This document shows positions 54,101 through 62,426 of a stretch of DNA of 64,000 nucleotides, in pieces. The notes beneath the pieces were generated by a model. It worked only from the letters and a program-made list of their open reading frames with translations. It was not told where the DNA came from and did not search any database. The number at the start of each line of letters is the position of its first letter. Within the stretch, counting starts at the first letter, position 1. The stretch is from positions 930,001-994,000 of the forward strand of contig JAVJRG010000005.1 of NCBI GenBank assembly GCA_040218535.1, written 5' to 3'. The translations under genes and the position numbers were made by a program. The DNA is from Lacipirellulaceae bacterium (GTDB taxonomy: Bacteria; Planctomycetota; Planctomycetia; Pirellulales; Lacipirellulaceae).

Positions 54101-54197
54101 CGTAGAGCTGAACGAATAGGTCGTCGCATCGAACTTCGCCTTCGATCTGACCTCGGAGGTCCTGCTCGATACGAAGGCGGTCGGCGTCGAGGGGCAT
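51162..54197 (-). CDS. FAD- and Fe-S-containing oxidoreductase (GlcD-GlcF fusion type)
   Basis: A 1011-residue fusion. An N-terminal FAD-binding type 4 domain (SLHARGSGSGLAGESLGQG, then NHQVTTVGGMAGVDAAGS) and its cap domain resemble GlcD/D-lactate dehydrogenase. From about residue 590 two ferredoxin-type clusters follow (CNGCAACRTQEESTRMCP and CIHCHMCRKECPAEVDIP), then a CCG domain pair (MPCHVKALDV with GCSGMAGLYG and CSTCRLQMEQG) as in GlcF/HdrD. It probably oxidises a hydroxy acid such as lactate or glycolate and passes electrons to quinone; the substrate is not determinable here. Similar giant fusions are known as YdiJ-type enzymes. Confidence 0.9.
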   Translation of the reverse strand: MPLDADRLRIEQDLRGQIEGEVRCDDLFVQLYASDASIYEVRPLGVVRPRSLKDIVATVKYAAANEISLHARGSGSGLAGESLGQGLILDFSRFYKRYQAETENTIRIHSGLVLDQLNEHLARKGHVLGPDPANHQVTTVGGMAGVDAAGSRWRQFGSMRDRLLEVEAVLADGQVIQLARRTNSDELATRESNPAAFLAAGVKRIVADYAAEIEEYQKKNQSLVNRSGYRLTDLVFDDGVDLLNLLAGSEGTLALFTKLTLRTSPLPKHVGSVLFFFNSMDRTAEAAAALSELEPLACDLMDRRHLSLARQEDPRYELLIPAAAEAVLLVEQTAETRDALRESLSKVKDYLIREKRLAENAYVAEDSHDHEMLRQLASRYVPTLYRLKGATRPIPFVEDIAVPPLAVPNYFRQIQKALNEHHVTASLFGHVGHGQLHIRPFLDLSNKEDVAKMQPLAEQLYEEAWAVGGTISGEHGDGLSRTPYLGNQYGPLMNAFRDIKQLFDPDGILNPGKKVFPSTNSITANLRRVSYPLLERLRTGSESAEAVSAQQPDKPEVGESADAAPPRIELQLDWQPEEMTRAARMCNGCAACRTQEESTRMCPIFHVSTREEASPRAKANLARGVLTGTLPPETVLEDACKEVADLCIHCHMCRKECPAEVDIPKLMVEAKASHVATNGLRFDDWAMIRIDRLCRLASRIPSIANWALSNRITRWMLDKTLGIAQGRKLPYLQRGSFLQAAASRKLHRPQRTTGEKVLLFVDTYANYCDTELANALVAVLEHNGISVFVPKNQRESAMPMISQGVLAPARQIAEDNVALLSEAVRQGYKIISPEPSAVLAIIQEYPQILGADSDAAMLAEHTFEACHYLWKLHQRGKLQLNFQPTDLTVGYHMPCHVKALDVGHPAANLLELIPGVRVRPLEKGCSGMAGLYGVKRKNYRRSLRMGLPLITELRHGEYQAGVTECSTCRLQMEQGAPIPTVHPVKVLALAYNLMPELQDLLSRPDERLRVR

Positions 54198-54230
54198 GTT
54201 CTAAGCGTTTGGCAACTTCGTGAGAAAAAC

Positions 54231-54695
54231 CTAGGAGGCCTGCCCGCTGAGGCGAGCGTCCATTTGTCGATAACGTTCGTGTGTTTCTAGATCGAACTGG
54301 CCGTGAGACTCCATTTCTTCCACACCACGGTACTGAGCTCCGCAGCGGTAGCACATCAAGGCGTCACCCACAAGCGCGTAGAGTAACACATCGATCAGCG
54401 CGGTTGCGAACAGGATCCCAAAGGTCCAGTAGAGGTTTGAGTAGTGCCAAGCGATCGAGCTGCCGATCACGCCGACGACGACCAGCAGGACACCAAGTCG
54501 CTGAGGGAAGTCTTTTCGCATAAATAGATCGCGACTCGGGCAGACGAGACACTGCGTCACGCGGCGCTCATGAACGGCGTCGCTTGGCGTTTCGATCTCT
54601 TGCTGACAATGTAAGCATGAGAGCGAGGACGTAGTGTCGTCGAAGGTTTCGCGACTGGCTTTCTCGCAGTTCGGGCAGGCAAAGGTAACATTCAT
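54231..54695 (-). CDS. Zinc-ribbon membrane protein, function unknown
   Basis: A 154-residue protein. Zinc-ribbon cysteine pairs lie at the N terminus (FACPNCEKAS and LSCLHCQQEI) with a third pair in TQCLVCPS and a fourth in MCYRCGAQYRG. Two membrane segments (GVLLVVVGVIGSSIAW and FGILFATALIDVLLYAL) sit in between. A role as a membrane-bound assembly or sensor protein is possible but unknown. A small hairpin (GGGTCG/CGACCC, 54704-54718) is nine bases upstream of the start. Confidence 0.7.
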   Translation of the reverse strand: MNVTFACPNCEKASRETFDDTTSSLSCLHCQQEIETPSDAVHERRVTQCLVCPSRDLFMRKDFPQRLGVLLVVVGVIGSSIAWHYSNLYWTFGILFATALIDVLLYALVGDALMCYRCGAQYRGVEEMESHGQFDLETHERYRQMDARLSGQAS

Positions 54696-54750
54696 GGCGA
54701 GCCGGGTCGTCCCGACCCCTGCCTAAGTAAAGTTTGCGTTGTTTTTGGTA

Positions 54751-55521
54751 TTATACCGGGAAAGTTGACTCTGCTGACAGTACTAGCGAAGCGATTTCGC
54801 CTGTGAAAACGGCGATCACGGCAACGTAGAGGATGCCTGTGGCGCTTTGTGTGTTGGGGATCTTTAAGGTTTGCCACGTCATGTAGATGAGGCCGACGAT
54901 TCCCAGAAGGCATAGCCAGCGGAGTAAAGCAAAGAGCACCCACGAGGTCGAAAGCGATTGCAATTGCTGATACTCAAGGGCCAGTCCAAGGCCACTGACC
55001 GCCGAATGGAGTGTCCACGCGACGAGGCTGGTAATCAACATGCCCTGCAGAGGACGGATCTTCATGCCAGGAGCGTTCAGATACCAATGGCCGAGGAGCA
55101 TCGCCGCCATGATTGACCCGATCAGACACGCTGAGGTAATTGCTTGAATCAACTGGAGATTAAGACCTTGCCAAGCAAACGTCGGAGTTGGTTCGTTGGG
55201 GACATAGCGATACCTAACGGTGAGTAACAAAGCAACCGCTGATAGCAAGGCGACGATCCACATCGTCCACTTCGCCGGAAGCGGCTTTTCATATAACCAG
55301 AGGATTGCACCAACATAGCTAAGCAAAGCAATCACGATCGCCCATGCAAGTGCAGGAGGAACAGCACTGATCGCGAGAAGTGCAGCCAGGGTTGCCAATC
55401 CTAGAATGACATAGAGGTGGTTTCGAAAGTAGCCGCTATCGACTTCGGGATGAGACACCCAAGCCATGGCGGCGGCCATGCCGAGGCAAAGACGCAGCAG
55501 AAATTCAATCAGTAGCGCCAT
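54751..55521 (-). CDS. Polytopic membrane protein, function unknown
   Basis: A 256-residue protein with about eight hydrophobic helices, no recognisable signature and few charged residues. Local motifs such as MLLGHWYLNAPGMKI (His near a helix end) and SLVAWTLHSAVSGLG suggest possible heme or quinone contact, but this is a guess. It is on the same strand as the zinc-ribbon gene and the FAD/Fe-S gene downstream of it, with 55-base and 33-base gaps, so the three may form an electron-transfer unit. Confidence 0.65.
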   Translation of the reverse strand: MALLIEFLLRLCLGMAAAMAWVSHPEVDSGYFRNHLYVILGLATLAALLAISAVPPALAWAIVIALLSYVGAILWLYEKPLPAKWTMWIVALLSAVALLLTVRYRYVPNEPTPTFAWQGLNLQLIQAITSACLIGSIMAAMLLGHWYLNAPGMKIRPLQGMLITSLVAWTLHSAVSGLGLALEYQQLQSLSTSWVLFALLRWLCLLGIVGLIYMTWQTLKIPNTQSATGILYVAVIAVFTGEIASLVLSAESTFPV

Positions 55522-55554
55522 CGAACTGTCTGCCTGACTCTTTGCCCTACTGAC

Positions 55555-55635
55555 GCCCTTTCAGGGCTAGTAACTGAGGTTTGGCATTTCCCCGGGACTC
55601 ACGTCCCGGGCTATGCACTTTCGCCCCTTCGGGGC
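55555..55635. repeat. Palindromic intergenic elements between folE and a membrane protein gene
   Basis: Three perfect hairpins follow one another: GCCC-TTTCA-GGGC (55555-55567), CCCGGGAC-TCAC-GTCCCGGG (55591-55610) and GCCCC-TTC-GGGGC (55623-55635). The gap has no gene. The outer two hairpins are of one type and the middle one different, as in composite palindromic elements. Confidence 0.65.
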
Positions 55636-55651
55636 TGTTTCGTAACCTGCT

Positions 55652-56296
55652 CTAGTGATTCCCGCCGTAGATGAGCGTCATCACTTCGCTGCGGCTGGAG
55701 AGGTTGGAGCGGAAGAGTCCCTTCATCGCCGACGTTACGCAAAGGCTGTTCGGCTTACGCACCCCACGAATCGACATACAGGAGTGAGCGGCTTCAATCA
55801 CCACTGCCACGCCCTTGACGTCAAGCTCACTCACGAGAAGATCTGCAATCTCCTCAGTCATACGTTCTTGGACTTGGGGGCGATGGGAGACTTCTTCCAC
55901 GACGCGTGCCAGCTTGCTCAGCCCGACGACTCTGCCATTGGGGACGTAGCCGATATGTGCCTTGCCGATGAAAGGCAGCATGTGGTGTTCGCACATGCTG
56001 TTGAACGAAATGTCTTTCACGAGAACCATTTCGTCGTATTTCTCGGTAAAGAACTTTTGGAGATGGACCTTCGGGTCCGTATGGAGGCCGCTAAATAACT
56101 CGGCATACATGCGGGCTACGCGAGCTGGTGTCTCCAAGAGACCTTCTCGATCTGGATCTTCACCGACAGCGGCCAAGATTTCACGAACAGCCGCTTCAAT
56201 TCTGGGGAGGTCAACGTTTGGGTGGGCAGGCTTGGAAGGCTCATCGAGTTCGCCTGCGAGGCTGCCCTGGTCTACGGTGAGATTCTTGTCAGACAT
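55652..56296 (-). CDS. folE: GTP cyclohydrolase I FolE
   Basis: A 214-residue enzyme that converts GTP to dihydroneopterin triphosphate for folate synthesis. Zinc and substrate motifs are complete: [38 protein letters not shown] and [17 protein letters not shown] 56296 follows a TTG three bases upstream; the ATG is preferred. Length is normal. The upstream gap holds the inverted-pair element at 56411-56497. Confidence 0.97.
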   Translation of the reverse strand: MSDKNLTVDQGSLAGELDEPSKPAHPNVDLPRIEAAVREILAAVGEDPDREGLLETPARVARMYAELFSGLHTDPKVHLQKFFTEKYDEMVLVKDISFNSMCEHHMLPFIGKAHIGYVPNGRVVGLSKLARVVEEVSHRPQVQERMTEEIADLLVSELDVKGVAVVIEAAHSCMSIRGVRKPNSLCVTSAMKGLFRSNLSSRSEVMTLIYGGNH

Positions 56297-56410
56297 CAAT
56301 CGAATGGTTCACTATGTCGTTGAATGAAGAATCACTCATCATAGTCGCGACACGAGCGAAGTGGGAGGGCCTTCAATCGAAAGCCCTTTCGCTGTGTAAC
56401 CTGTACGATT

Positions 56411-56497
56411 CAACCTAGCCCCTAGCGCGAGCTAGGGGTTTGAGCGAGAGGAAGCGTCCACTGAATAACCCCTAGCTTGCGCTAGGGGCTATGTGGG
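56411..56497. repeat. Paired palindromic element (CCCCTAGC family)
   Basis: Two stems face each other: CCCCTAGC-GCGA-GCTAGGGG (56419-56438) and CCCCTAGC-TTGC-GCTAGGGG (56469-56488), with flanks TAACC/GGTTA-like and ACATAG/CTATGT. It lies in the folE upstream gap. Confidence 0.7.
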
Positions 56498-56523
56498 CTA
56501 GTGTGGGAAGGCTGTTAATGCGC

Positions 56524-57261
56524 TCAGTTGCTGCTGAACGGCGGCGGGAAGCCCATTGCAGCCTTAATCGCTGCGGCTTGAAGCGGTTCACTCGCAGAAT
56601 CAGCAGAAGGCTTCACCCCAAGAGCCTGGAGCAATAGATTCGCCCGAGCATCCACATTGCTTTCGCCCAGTAGTTGCCGCTTAATCTCACCTGAGAAGGG
56701 AAGTGCGAAGCTCACAAGGTCTGTGAGCACCCCGAGCGGGATGTCGGAGGAGAGGAGTTCGCTAACAGCATCGCTGGGAAGTGAGCCTGACGGTAGGGCT
56801 GTGCGAAATGATTCGGTGAGTTGACTTTGCAACGCATCACGACTAGCTGAGCTGATGTCCGATTCGAAATCGTCGAGAAGCTCAACTTTCGCTTCACGAA
56901 AAGTTCGCTCTTGAGGTAGCTCCTCAATAAGGCGCACACGACGAACGCCAAGCAGCATCAGGTTGTAGCGACCATCCTCGAGCCGTTGATGAGTGACCAC
57001 TTTTCCCAGGCATGCGTATGGCTCTAGGTCGGGACGATCCTCATCGATCAAAGGCGATGAGCTAGGAACCGGAATGCTCATCGCGATGAGGCCGTCGCTG
57101 TCAAGTGCCTCTCGTAGCATCTCGCGATAGCGCTGCTCGAAAATATGTAGCGGCTGAACGACATGTGGGAACATCACTAAGTCGGGCAGCGGAAACAGAC
57201 GCACTTTGCCACTGAAGCGTGACTCGTCAAAGCAGAGGTCCTCTCCGTTCCAAGGAAGCAT
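56524..57261 (-). CDS. Lon N-terminal (substrate-binding) domain protein
   Basis: A 245-residue stand-alone Lon N-terminal-like protein. KVRLFPLPDLVMFPHVVQPLH, IFEQRYREMLREAL and ACLGKVVTHQRLEDGRYNLML match the domain. There is no ATPase or protease part, so it may be an adaptor or act with another protease. It is 34 bases after the DUF309 gene on the same strand. Confidence 0.85.
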   Translation of the reverse strand: MLPWNGEDLCFDESRFSGKVRLFPLPDLVMFPHVVQPLHIFEQRYREMLREALDSDGLIAMSIPVPSSSPLIDEDRPDLEPYACLGKVVTHQRLEDGRYNLMLLGVRRVRLIEELPQERTFREAKVELLDDFESDISSASRDALQSQLTESFRTALPSGSLPSDAVSELLSSDIPLGVLTDLVSFALPFSGEIKRQLLGESNVDARANLLLQALGVKPSADSASEPLQAAAIKAAMGFPPPFSSN

Positions 57262-57295
57262 GGGGATATCTCAGAGGGTCGGTTGATTCAGTTAA

Positions 57296-57697
57296 TCAGA
57301 CTTCGGCGAGATTCGGGTCGAGGTGAATCTCGGGGATGGTTTCGGGATCGATTTCGATTGACGGATACTCTTCTTCAGAATCAAGGACTTCGCGAAAGCA
57401 TTTCTCAAACTGAGTGAGGAAGGCTTCAAGATCGAGGCCCTGGCGACCTGGGCGATACTCTTCCAAGTATTTGCAGCTCGACGTATAGACTTTCTTGGCA
57501 CCTCGAATATTGCCGTTGCCGAAGTGGTGCAGCGCAACTGCGGTCTGAATCAGTCCCTGATAGAACTTCCTGAGATCTCCGCGGTATTCCGTCCAGAGTT
57601 CTTCCCATACTTCGTGAGCCTCAAAGAACTCACACTCGTTGAAGTATTCGATGCCCTTGAGATAAAGAGGATCGAACGGAGACGCTTCGGTAGACAT
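57296..57697 (-). CDS. DUF309 family protein
   Basis: A 133-residue all-helical protein. It has the DUF309 hallmark pattern GIEYFNECEFFEAHEVWEELW and FYQGLIQTAVALHHFGNGNIRGA. The conserved acidic and histidine residues suggest metal binding, but no function is established. ATG 57697 follows a TTG-CGT; ATG preferred. It is divergent from nth and upstream of the Lon-N gene. Confidence 0.85.
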   Translation of the reverse strand: MSTEASPFDPLYLKGIEYFNECEFFEAHEVWEELWTEYRGDLRKFYQGLIQTAVALHHFGNGNIRGAKKVYTSSCKYLEEYRPGRQGLDLEAFLTQFEKCFREVLDSEEEYPSIEIDPETIPEIHLDPNLAEV

Positions 57698-57907
57698 ACG
57701 CAACTGGTGTGTTGGGCCCGCTTGAAAGGTAGTTTAGGGGCAGCAGGCGTCTGAGAAAGTATAGGCAGCCGCGGGTTCCACGGCCAGAAGGGAGCGATTG
57801 TCAATGTGACTCGCTGTCCCTGCTTGACAGGCTTGAGCCATGCGACAGAATACTTTCTCACCAGACTCTTCGTCTCGTTTTCGGCTGTTTGTTCTCCTCA
57901 TTGCGTC

Positions 57908-58624
57908 ATGGCACCACGAAAAACAGCAGTGAATTCAGCGTCGTCGAGGTCCTCGCGGCAGGCTATAGCGCAGTCACCACTGGGAGACCATTACGCTCTG
58001 AAGAAACAGGCCTCTCGGGTTCTTCGACGCCTTAAGGCCGACTATCCGGATGCCCACTGTGCCCTGGAACACGAGTCTCCTTTTCAGCTTCTGATCGCGA
58101 CAATCCTCTCCGCACAGTGCACGGATAAGAGAGTCAATATGGTGACCAAGGACCTGTTCGTTCAGTTCCCAAGACCGGACGACTTTGCCGCTGCTCAGGT
58201 GAAGAAAATCGAAAAGGCGATTCAGAGCACGGGCTTTTACCGCAACAAGGCGAAGAACATCAAATCCTGCTGCAAGGACCTAGTCGAGAAGCACGAGGGC
58301 GAGATCCCACAGGAATTGGAGGCTTTGACGAAGCTTGCTGGAGTGGGGCGAAAGACGGCAAATGTCGTCCTCGGAACCGGATTTGGCCTAGCCACGGGAG
58401 TTGTCGTCGACACACATGTTGGCAGACTTAGCCGCAGGTTAGGTCTTACGACGAACACCGACGCTGTGAAAGTCGAGCGGGACCTGATGCCCTTAATCCC
58501 CAAGAAGCGATGGGTGCAGTTCTCGCATCAGATGATCGATCACGGCCGAGCGATTTGCGATGCTAGGAAGCCGAAGTGTGAGGATTGCTCAATGAGAAAG
58601 TTCTGTCCGCAGATCGGGGTATAG
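57908..58624 (+). CDS. nth: Endonuclease III Nth
   Basis: A 238-residue base excision repair glycosylase/AP lyase. The helix-hairpin-helix LAGVGRKTANVVLG contains the catalytic lysine, VVDTHVGRLSRRLG the aspartate, and the C-terminal CDARKPKCEDCSMRKFC the 4Fe-4S cluster with the C-x6-C-x2-C-x5-C spacing. An N-terminal tail of about 40 residues precedes the core. ATG 57908 is chosen; a longer frame from 57806 adds residues with no family match. Confidence 0.95.
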   Translation: MAPRKTAVNSASSRSSRQAIAQSPLGDHYALKKQASRVLRRLKADYPDAHCALEHESPFQLLIATILSAQCTDKRVNMVTKDLFVQFPRPDDFAAAQVKKIEKAIQSTGFYRNKAKNIKSCCKDLVEKHEGEIPQELEALTKLAGVGRKTANVVLGTGFGLATGVVVDTHVGRLSRRLGLTTNTDAVKVERDLMPLIPKKRWVQFSHQMIDHGRAICDARKPKCEDCSMRKFCPQIGV

Positions 58625-58634
58625 TTATTGTTGA

Positions 58635-58844
58635 TTAACCACAGAGGACACGGAGATCACGGAGAGTTGCTGGTAGGTTTACTTTTGGAGGATCGCTTTA
58701 GGTTGACGTAGTACTTTCACGTTGAGCATTTTGGTTCTTGTTTGAAATCGATTCTCTATTGAAAGCCTCTGCTAATTTTGAGCTGACGGTGCGAGCAAAG
58801 TAGGACGTGAAGCCTCCGTGTTCTCTGTGCTCTCTGTGGTTCAA
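58635..58844. repeat. Inverted pair of ACCACAGAG-type elements
   Basis: Left unit near 58635-58665 (TTAACCACAGAGGACACGGAG and so on) and right unit near 58814-58844 (its reverse complement with changes, ending GTGGTTCAA) face each other across about 150 bases. Both match an ACCACAGAG-ACACGGAG style that I recall from intergenic repeats of several bacteria. It fills the gap between nth and dcd. No gene is seen in between. Confidence 0.6.
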
Positions 58845-58873
58845 TCATTCGATATTGCTAGTTAGGTAAGACC

Positions 58874-59449
58874 ATGATTCTTTCAGGACGCGAGATTGAA
58901 CGTCGGATGGGCGATGAGATCGTTATCGATCCCTACGACCCCGAGAAGCTCAATCCCAACAGTTACAACCTGTCGCTCCACAACGAGTTGATCGTTTACG
59001 AAGAGGTTGTGCTGGACATGGCGAAGGCGAACCGTATTCGTCGGATCGAAATCCCCGAGGAGGGAATCGTCCTCAGCCCGAATCAGCTCTATCTTGCGCG
59101 GACCGCTGAGAAGACGGTCACCAAGAATCTCGTTCCACAGATTGAAGGTCGTTCCTCGGTAGGGCGACTCGGGCTATTTGTCCACGTGACGGCCGGCTTT
59201 GGCGACGTCGGCTTTGCAGGCTACTGGACACTTGAGATGTTTGCGGTTCAGCCGGTGCGAATCTATGCAGGCGTGCCAATTTGCCAGATCTTCTACCACG
59301 AGATCACGGGCGAATTCGATCCGTACGACAGCAAGTACCAACACAATCGAGACATACAGCCGAGCCTGTTATTCCAGGAGCTCGATCCCCAGCACAAGAA
59401 CGATCCGCAGTTAGCACTTGATTTTGGTTTGGAGCGTTCGCACGAGTGA
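58874..59449 (+). CDS. dcd: dCTP deaminase Dcd
   Basis: A 191-residue trimeric enzyme that deaminates dCTP to dUTP. The active-site segments PQIEGRSSVGRLGLFVHVTA and GFGDVGFAGYWTLEMF carry the catalytic glutamate region and nucleotide contacts. NPNSYNLSLHNELIVY at the N terminus is also typical. Length is normal. A weak TAGGT lies before the ATG. Confidence 0.95.
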   Translation: MILSGREIERRMGDEIVIDPYDPEKLNPNSYNLSLHNELIVYEEVVLDMAKANRIRRIEIPEEGIVLSPNQLYLARTAEKTVTKNLVPQIEGRSSVGRLGLFVHVTAGFGDVGFAGYWTLEMFAVQPVRIYAGVPICQIFYHEITGEFDPYDSKYQHNRDIQPSLLFQELDPQHKNDPQLALDFGLERSHE

Positions 59450-59468
59450 GGGAGTGTTGCGGGCGGGG

Positions 59469-59510
59469 CTCCGCGCGAGCCAATTCTTAGTTTCATCGTG
59501 CTCGCGGGCT
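59469..59510. repeat. Palindromic element (CTCCGCGCGAG type)
   Basis: CGCGAGC (59474-59480) and GCTCGCG (59500-59506) form a dyad after CTCC. It shares CTCCGCGCGAG and GCTCGCGGGCTA with the element at 49283-49310. It sits between dcd and the convergent K+ channel gene. Confidence 0.55.
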
Positions 59511-59526
59511 ACGTTCTATTTCTAGC

Positions 59527-60549
59527 TTAGATCGTCAGCAGACTTCCGCCTGCTGCTTCGCGAATGACTTGTAAGTCTTCGTTACGACCTGCACAGAAAA
59601 CCACGTCCCCTTCTTGGAACACTTGATCTCCGCGGGGACGCATTTTTAGGGTGCCGTCGGCACTTTCGATGGCAACAAAAACGAGGTCGCCGGCTTCGCG
59701 ACCGTAGTCCATGATGGTTTGGTCGATCAGCGGCGAGCCTTTTTCAATAACTGCCTCGCCCAGTGTTAAGCGATCGTCCGCGTTCAGGCTCGCTTGCATT
59801 GCCGAGGTGAGCCGCGGGTTCAGCACGGCAGAGGCCACGCTTTCGCCAGCCATCATATGGGGAAGCACGACAAAACTAGCGCCGGCACGTTCCATCTTGC
59901 GGGCAGCACTGGTGGTTTCAGCACGCGAGAGAATCGAACAATGTGGGTTGAGGTCTCTCGCGCTGACCACGACGTACATGTTCTCTGCATCGTTGTTCAC
60001 CGCGGTAATGACCGAAGAGGCACGTTCGACGCCTGCTTGGATCAGTGAATCATCTTCGCTTGCCGAACCGTGGACCGCTGGGTAGCCGTCTTCGATTGCT
60101 TGCTCGTAGAGTTCTTCGTTGTCCTCGATCACGGCACAATCCTTCCCGCCGCTGCGAAGCTCTTCGCAAATGGCTTGGCCCATGCGACCGTATCCGCAAA
60201 CGATAACGTGATTGTTCCACTGCATGACTGTCCTCAGTAGTTTTCTTGCCTGGGCAGCTTCGCGATCAACCGCGAGTTGCACCAGGGTTGTGATTGAGTA
60301 AGTGAATCCACCGATACCAAAGAGCAGCATGACAGCGGCAAACTTTTGGCCAGTGTCAGAAAGCCCCTGGTCCCCGTAGCCGACCGTTGTGATCGTGATC
60401 AGCGTGAAGTACAAGGATTTCCAAAGAGACCAACTTTGCTCCGTGCACCAGAATCCGTAGGTGCCAACGGCGATGACGCACAGCAGGATGACTGCGCAGC
60501 GGATCGCGGCGTTGTCTTTGCTCCAGAAGCCGTGCATGTCTGCTTTCAT
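59527..60549 (-). CDS. Two-TM potassium channel with RCK (TrkA-N/TrkA-C) domain
   Basis: A 340-residue channel. Membrane helix one is AVILLCVIAVGTYGFW; the pore has the selectivity filter TTVGYGDQG (TVGYGD at 55-60); helix two is FAAVMLLFGIGGFTYSI. Residues about 110-230 are a Rossmann TrkA-N domain (VIVCGYGRMGQAICEEL), and the C terminus is a TrkA-C-like ligand domain. It resembles MthK/GsuK-type channels gated by calcium or NAD. The start is ATG 60549, with an alternative ATG 60537. Confidence 0.92.
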   Translation of the reverse strand: MKADMHGFWSKDNAAIRCAVILLCVIAVGTYGFWCTEQSWSLWKSLYFTLITITTVGYGDQGLSDTGQKFAAVMLLFGIGGFTYSITTLVQLAVDREAAQARKLLRTVMQWNNHVIVCGYGRMGQAICEELRSGGKDCAVIEDNEELYEQAIEDGYPAVHGSASEDDSLIQAGVERASSVITAVNNDAENMYVVVSARDLNPHCSILSRAETTSAARKMERAGASFVVLPHMMAGESVASAVLNPRLTSAMQASLNADDRLTLGEAVIEKGSPLIDQTIMDYGREAGDLVFVAIESADGTLKMRPRGDQVFQEGDVVFCAGRNEDLQVIREAAGGSLLTI

Positions 60550-60604
60550 TCCGATCCCTGCCCAGAGTGCTTGGTTGTGATGTTCCTGGTGAGCTATTCA
60601 GTCT

Positions 60605-62128
60605 CTACATGATGGCGAAGTAGTTCTCGACGGCGTAATCCACGTATTCGTGGGTCATCTGTGCCGGCTGGTCGATGTAGTGGCAATAGTTTTTGATCTG
60701 CAGTAGCAAGTCCCGCGGTTGGCAGCAGCGGAAGGGGCGATTGTTTGGTTTATAGTGTTCTTCAATCAAGTAATTCACGCATTCAGCGTCGTAAGGCAAG
60801 CCTACGATTGGGGCCATGATCTCGAACAGCTTGCGAAACTCCTCTTCAGCCGGATCGCCGACCTCGATTTTGTATGGAATACGGCGGAGGAAGGCGTCGT
60901 CGACGAGATCTTTCGGCTCAAGGTTGGTTGAGAAAATGATCAATTGATCGAACGGCACCTGAATCTTCTTGCCGTTGACGCACTGGAGAAAATCGTACCG
61001 TTTCTCCAAGGGCACAATCCAGCGATTGAGCAGCTCGTCGGTCGTCATGCGTTGGCGACCGAAGTCGTCGATCACGAGCGTGCCACAGTTGCTTTTGAGT
61101 TGGATTGAAGCTTCGCTGACGTTGTTGCCGCTGCTGGCCTTGATCTCCAGTTCGTTCATCGTCAGCTCACCACCGACGACAATCGTCGGGCGGCGAATCC
61201 GTACCCACCGTAGGTCAATTGCCTGGTCGTTGAGCGGTCCGCCGGTGGTTTCGAGTGGGGCTTCTTCGTGCAGGCCCGGATCGAATACCCGCATGATCTC
61301 GCCATCAATGCCAATCGAACGCGGCACCCAGATGCAGTCCCCAAACGCCGCGGTGACCCGCTCCGCGATGCTTGTTTTGCCGTTGCCTGGCATGCCGTAG
61401 AGGAACAGACCGCGGCCGGAGTTCACGGCTGGCCCAAGACGCCGGAGCATATTGGGGTTGATCAACAAGTCTTCAAAGGCTCGTTTCAAATCGGTTTCGG
61501 TTGGGTGTAGCTTGGCAATTGATTGCTGCTTCACACTGTCGATGTAAGCTTCCAATGTCACCGGGGCGGCGCCGAAGTAACTGCAAACTTCGGTGAGCTT
61601 CTTCGCTCGCTCGCGGCCCATGTCGGTGGGCTGATAGATATAGTCGTTCATCGGGGCCGAACCGCGGAAAGCGACCAACTGCGCGGTCTTCATGTCTTGC
61701 AACACCGGCTCGACAAGTCTGAAGGGCAGGGCATGTTGTTCAGCGATCGCTCGGCCACTCAGGTCGCCGCAGGCAGCTAGTGCTTTCAGTATCAGATGTT
61801 CAAGCTGACCTTCTGTGACGCCAGCCGCTTCAAGGCTGACCGGTTCCAATGGTTTCCAATCGTTGCGGTCTGTCTCGACAGGTGCTGCCGTAGTAACTGG
61901 TGGGCTAGCCCCCGGGCGAGCCGAGGGAAGCGGTTCTTCCGTAACAGGTTGATCTGTAGGAAATGTTGCGGCGTTCGTAGCCTCGGGATTGGGCGCAGAT
62001 GGCTCAGGGGGAGTCATGCTGCCGTTGGACGCGTCTTTTCCGGCAAGCTGATTAATTCTTGCCAAAAGCGATTCGAGATCGGTCTGAGAATCACGATCAG
62101 GGGCAGCCGGAGATTGAAGGTCGCTCAT
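60605..62128 (-). CDS. AAA+ ATPase with long disordered N terminus
   Basis: A 507-residue protein. Residues 1-95 are a Ser/Thr/Pro/Glu-rich disordered region. Residues about 105-175 look like a winged helix ([20 protein letters not shown] and so on, with [19 protein letters not shown]). The AAA+ core follows: Walker A GMPGNGKT at 245-252 and Walker B LVIDDFG at 351-357. I cannot name the family; similar MoxR- or IstB-like helper ATPases are common in planctomycetes, and its target is unknown. It is monocistronic and has no good ribosome site. The upstream gap (62129-62426) holds nothing recognised. Confidence 0.7.
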   Translation of the reverse strand: MSDLQSPAAPDRDSQTDLESLLARINQLAGKDASNGSMTPPEPSAPNPEATNAATFPTDQPVTEEPLPSARPGASPPVTTAAPVETDRNDWKPLEPVSLEAAGVTEGQLEHLILKALAACGDLSGRAIAEQHALPFRLVEPVLQDMKTAQLVAFRGSAPMNDYIYQPTDMGRERAKKLTEVCSYFGAAPVTLEAYIDSVKQQSIAKLHPTETDLKRAFEDLLINPNMLRRLGPAVNSGRGLFLYGMPGNGKTSIAERVTAAFGDCIWVPRSIGIDGEIMRVFDPGLHEEAPLETTGGPLNDQAIDLRWVRIRRPTIVVGGELTMNELEIKASSGNNVSEASIQLKSNCGTLVIDDFGRQRMTTDELLNRWIVPLEKRYDFLQCVNGKKIQVPFDQLIIFSTNLEPKDLVDDAFLRRIPYKIEVGDPAEEEFRKLFEIMAPIVGLPYDAECVNYLIEEHYKPNNRPFRCCQPRDLLLQIKNYCHYIDQPAQMTHEYVDYAVENYFAIM

Positions 62129-62426
62129 CGGGGTGACTCTTTTTGCTTGCTTAATTCGTTTGAAATGTGGCTAGAGTTTCGCCCCTAGCTTTCGCCCGCT
62201 ACCGAGTGTGGGGCAATTTAAGCTAGGTTGCAGAGCGAGACCCGGCAAACTAAGAGCCATATAAGAGTGTTCCTACGAACGGTTGTAGGGACTGTAGCGT
62301 TGCTGACATCGACAATCCGCAATTGCAGATGACGAACTCGCAGCGGGGAACTAGGCTGGAGAGTTCGATTCTGTTGAACTTCAAGACACTCTAACCCGAC
62401 GGCCTACGCCTGTCGGCTCAAGACAC

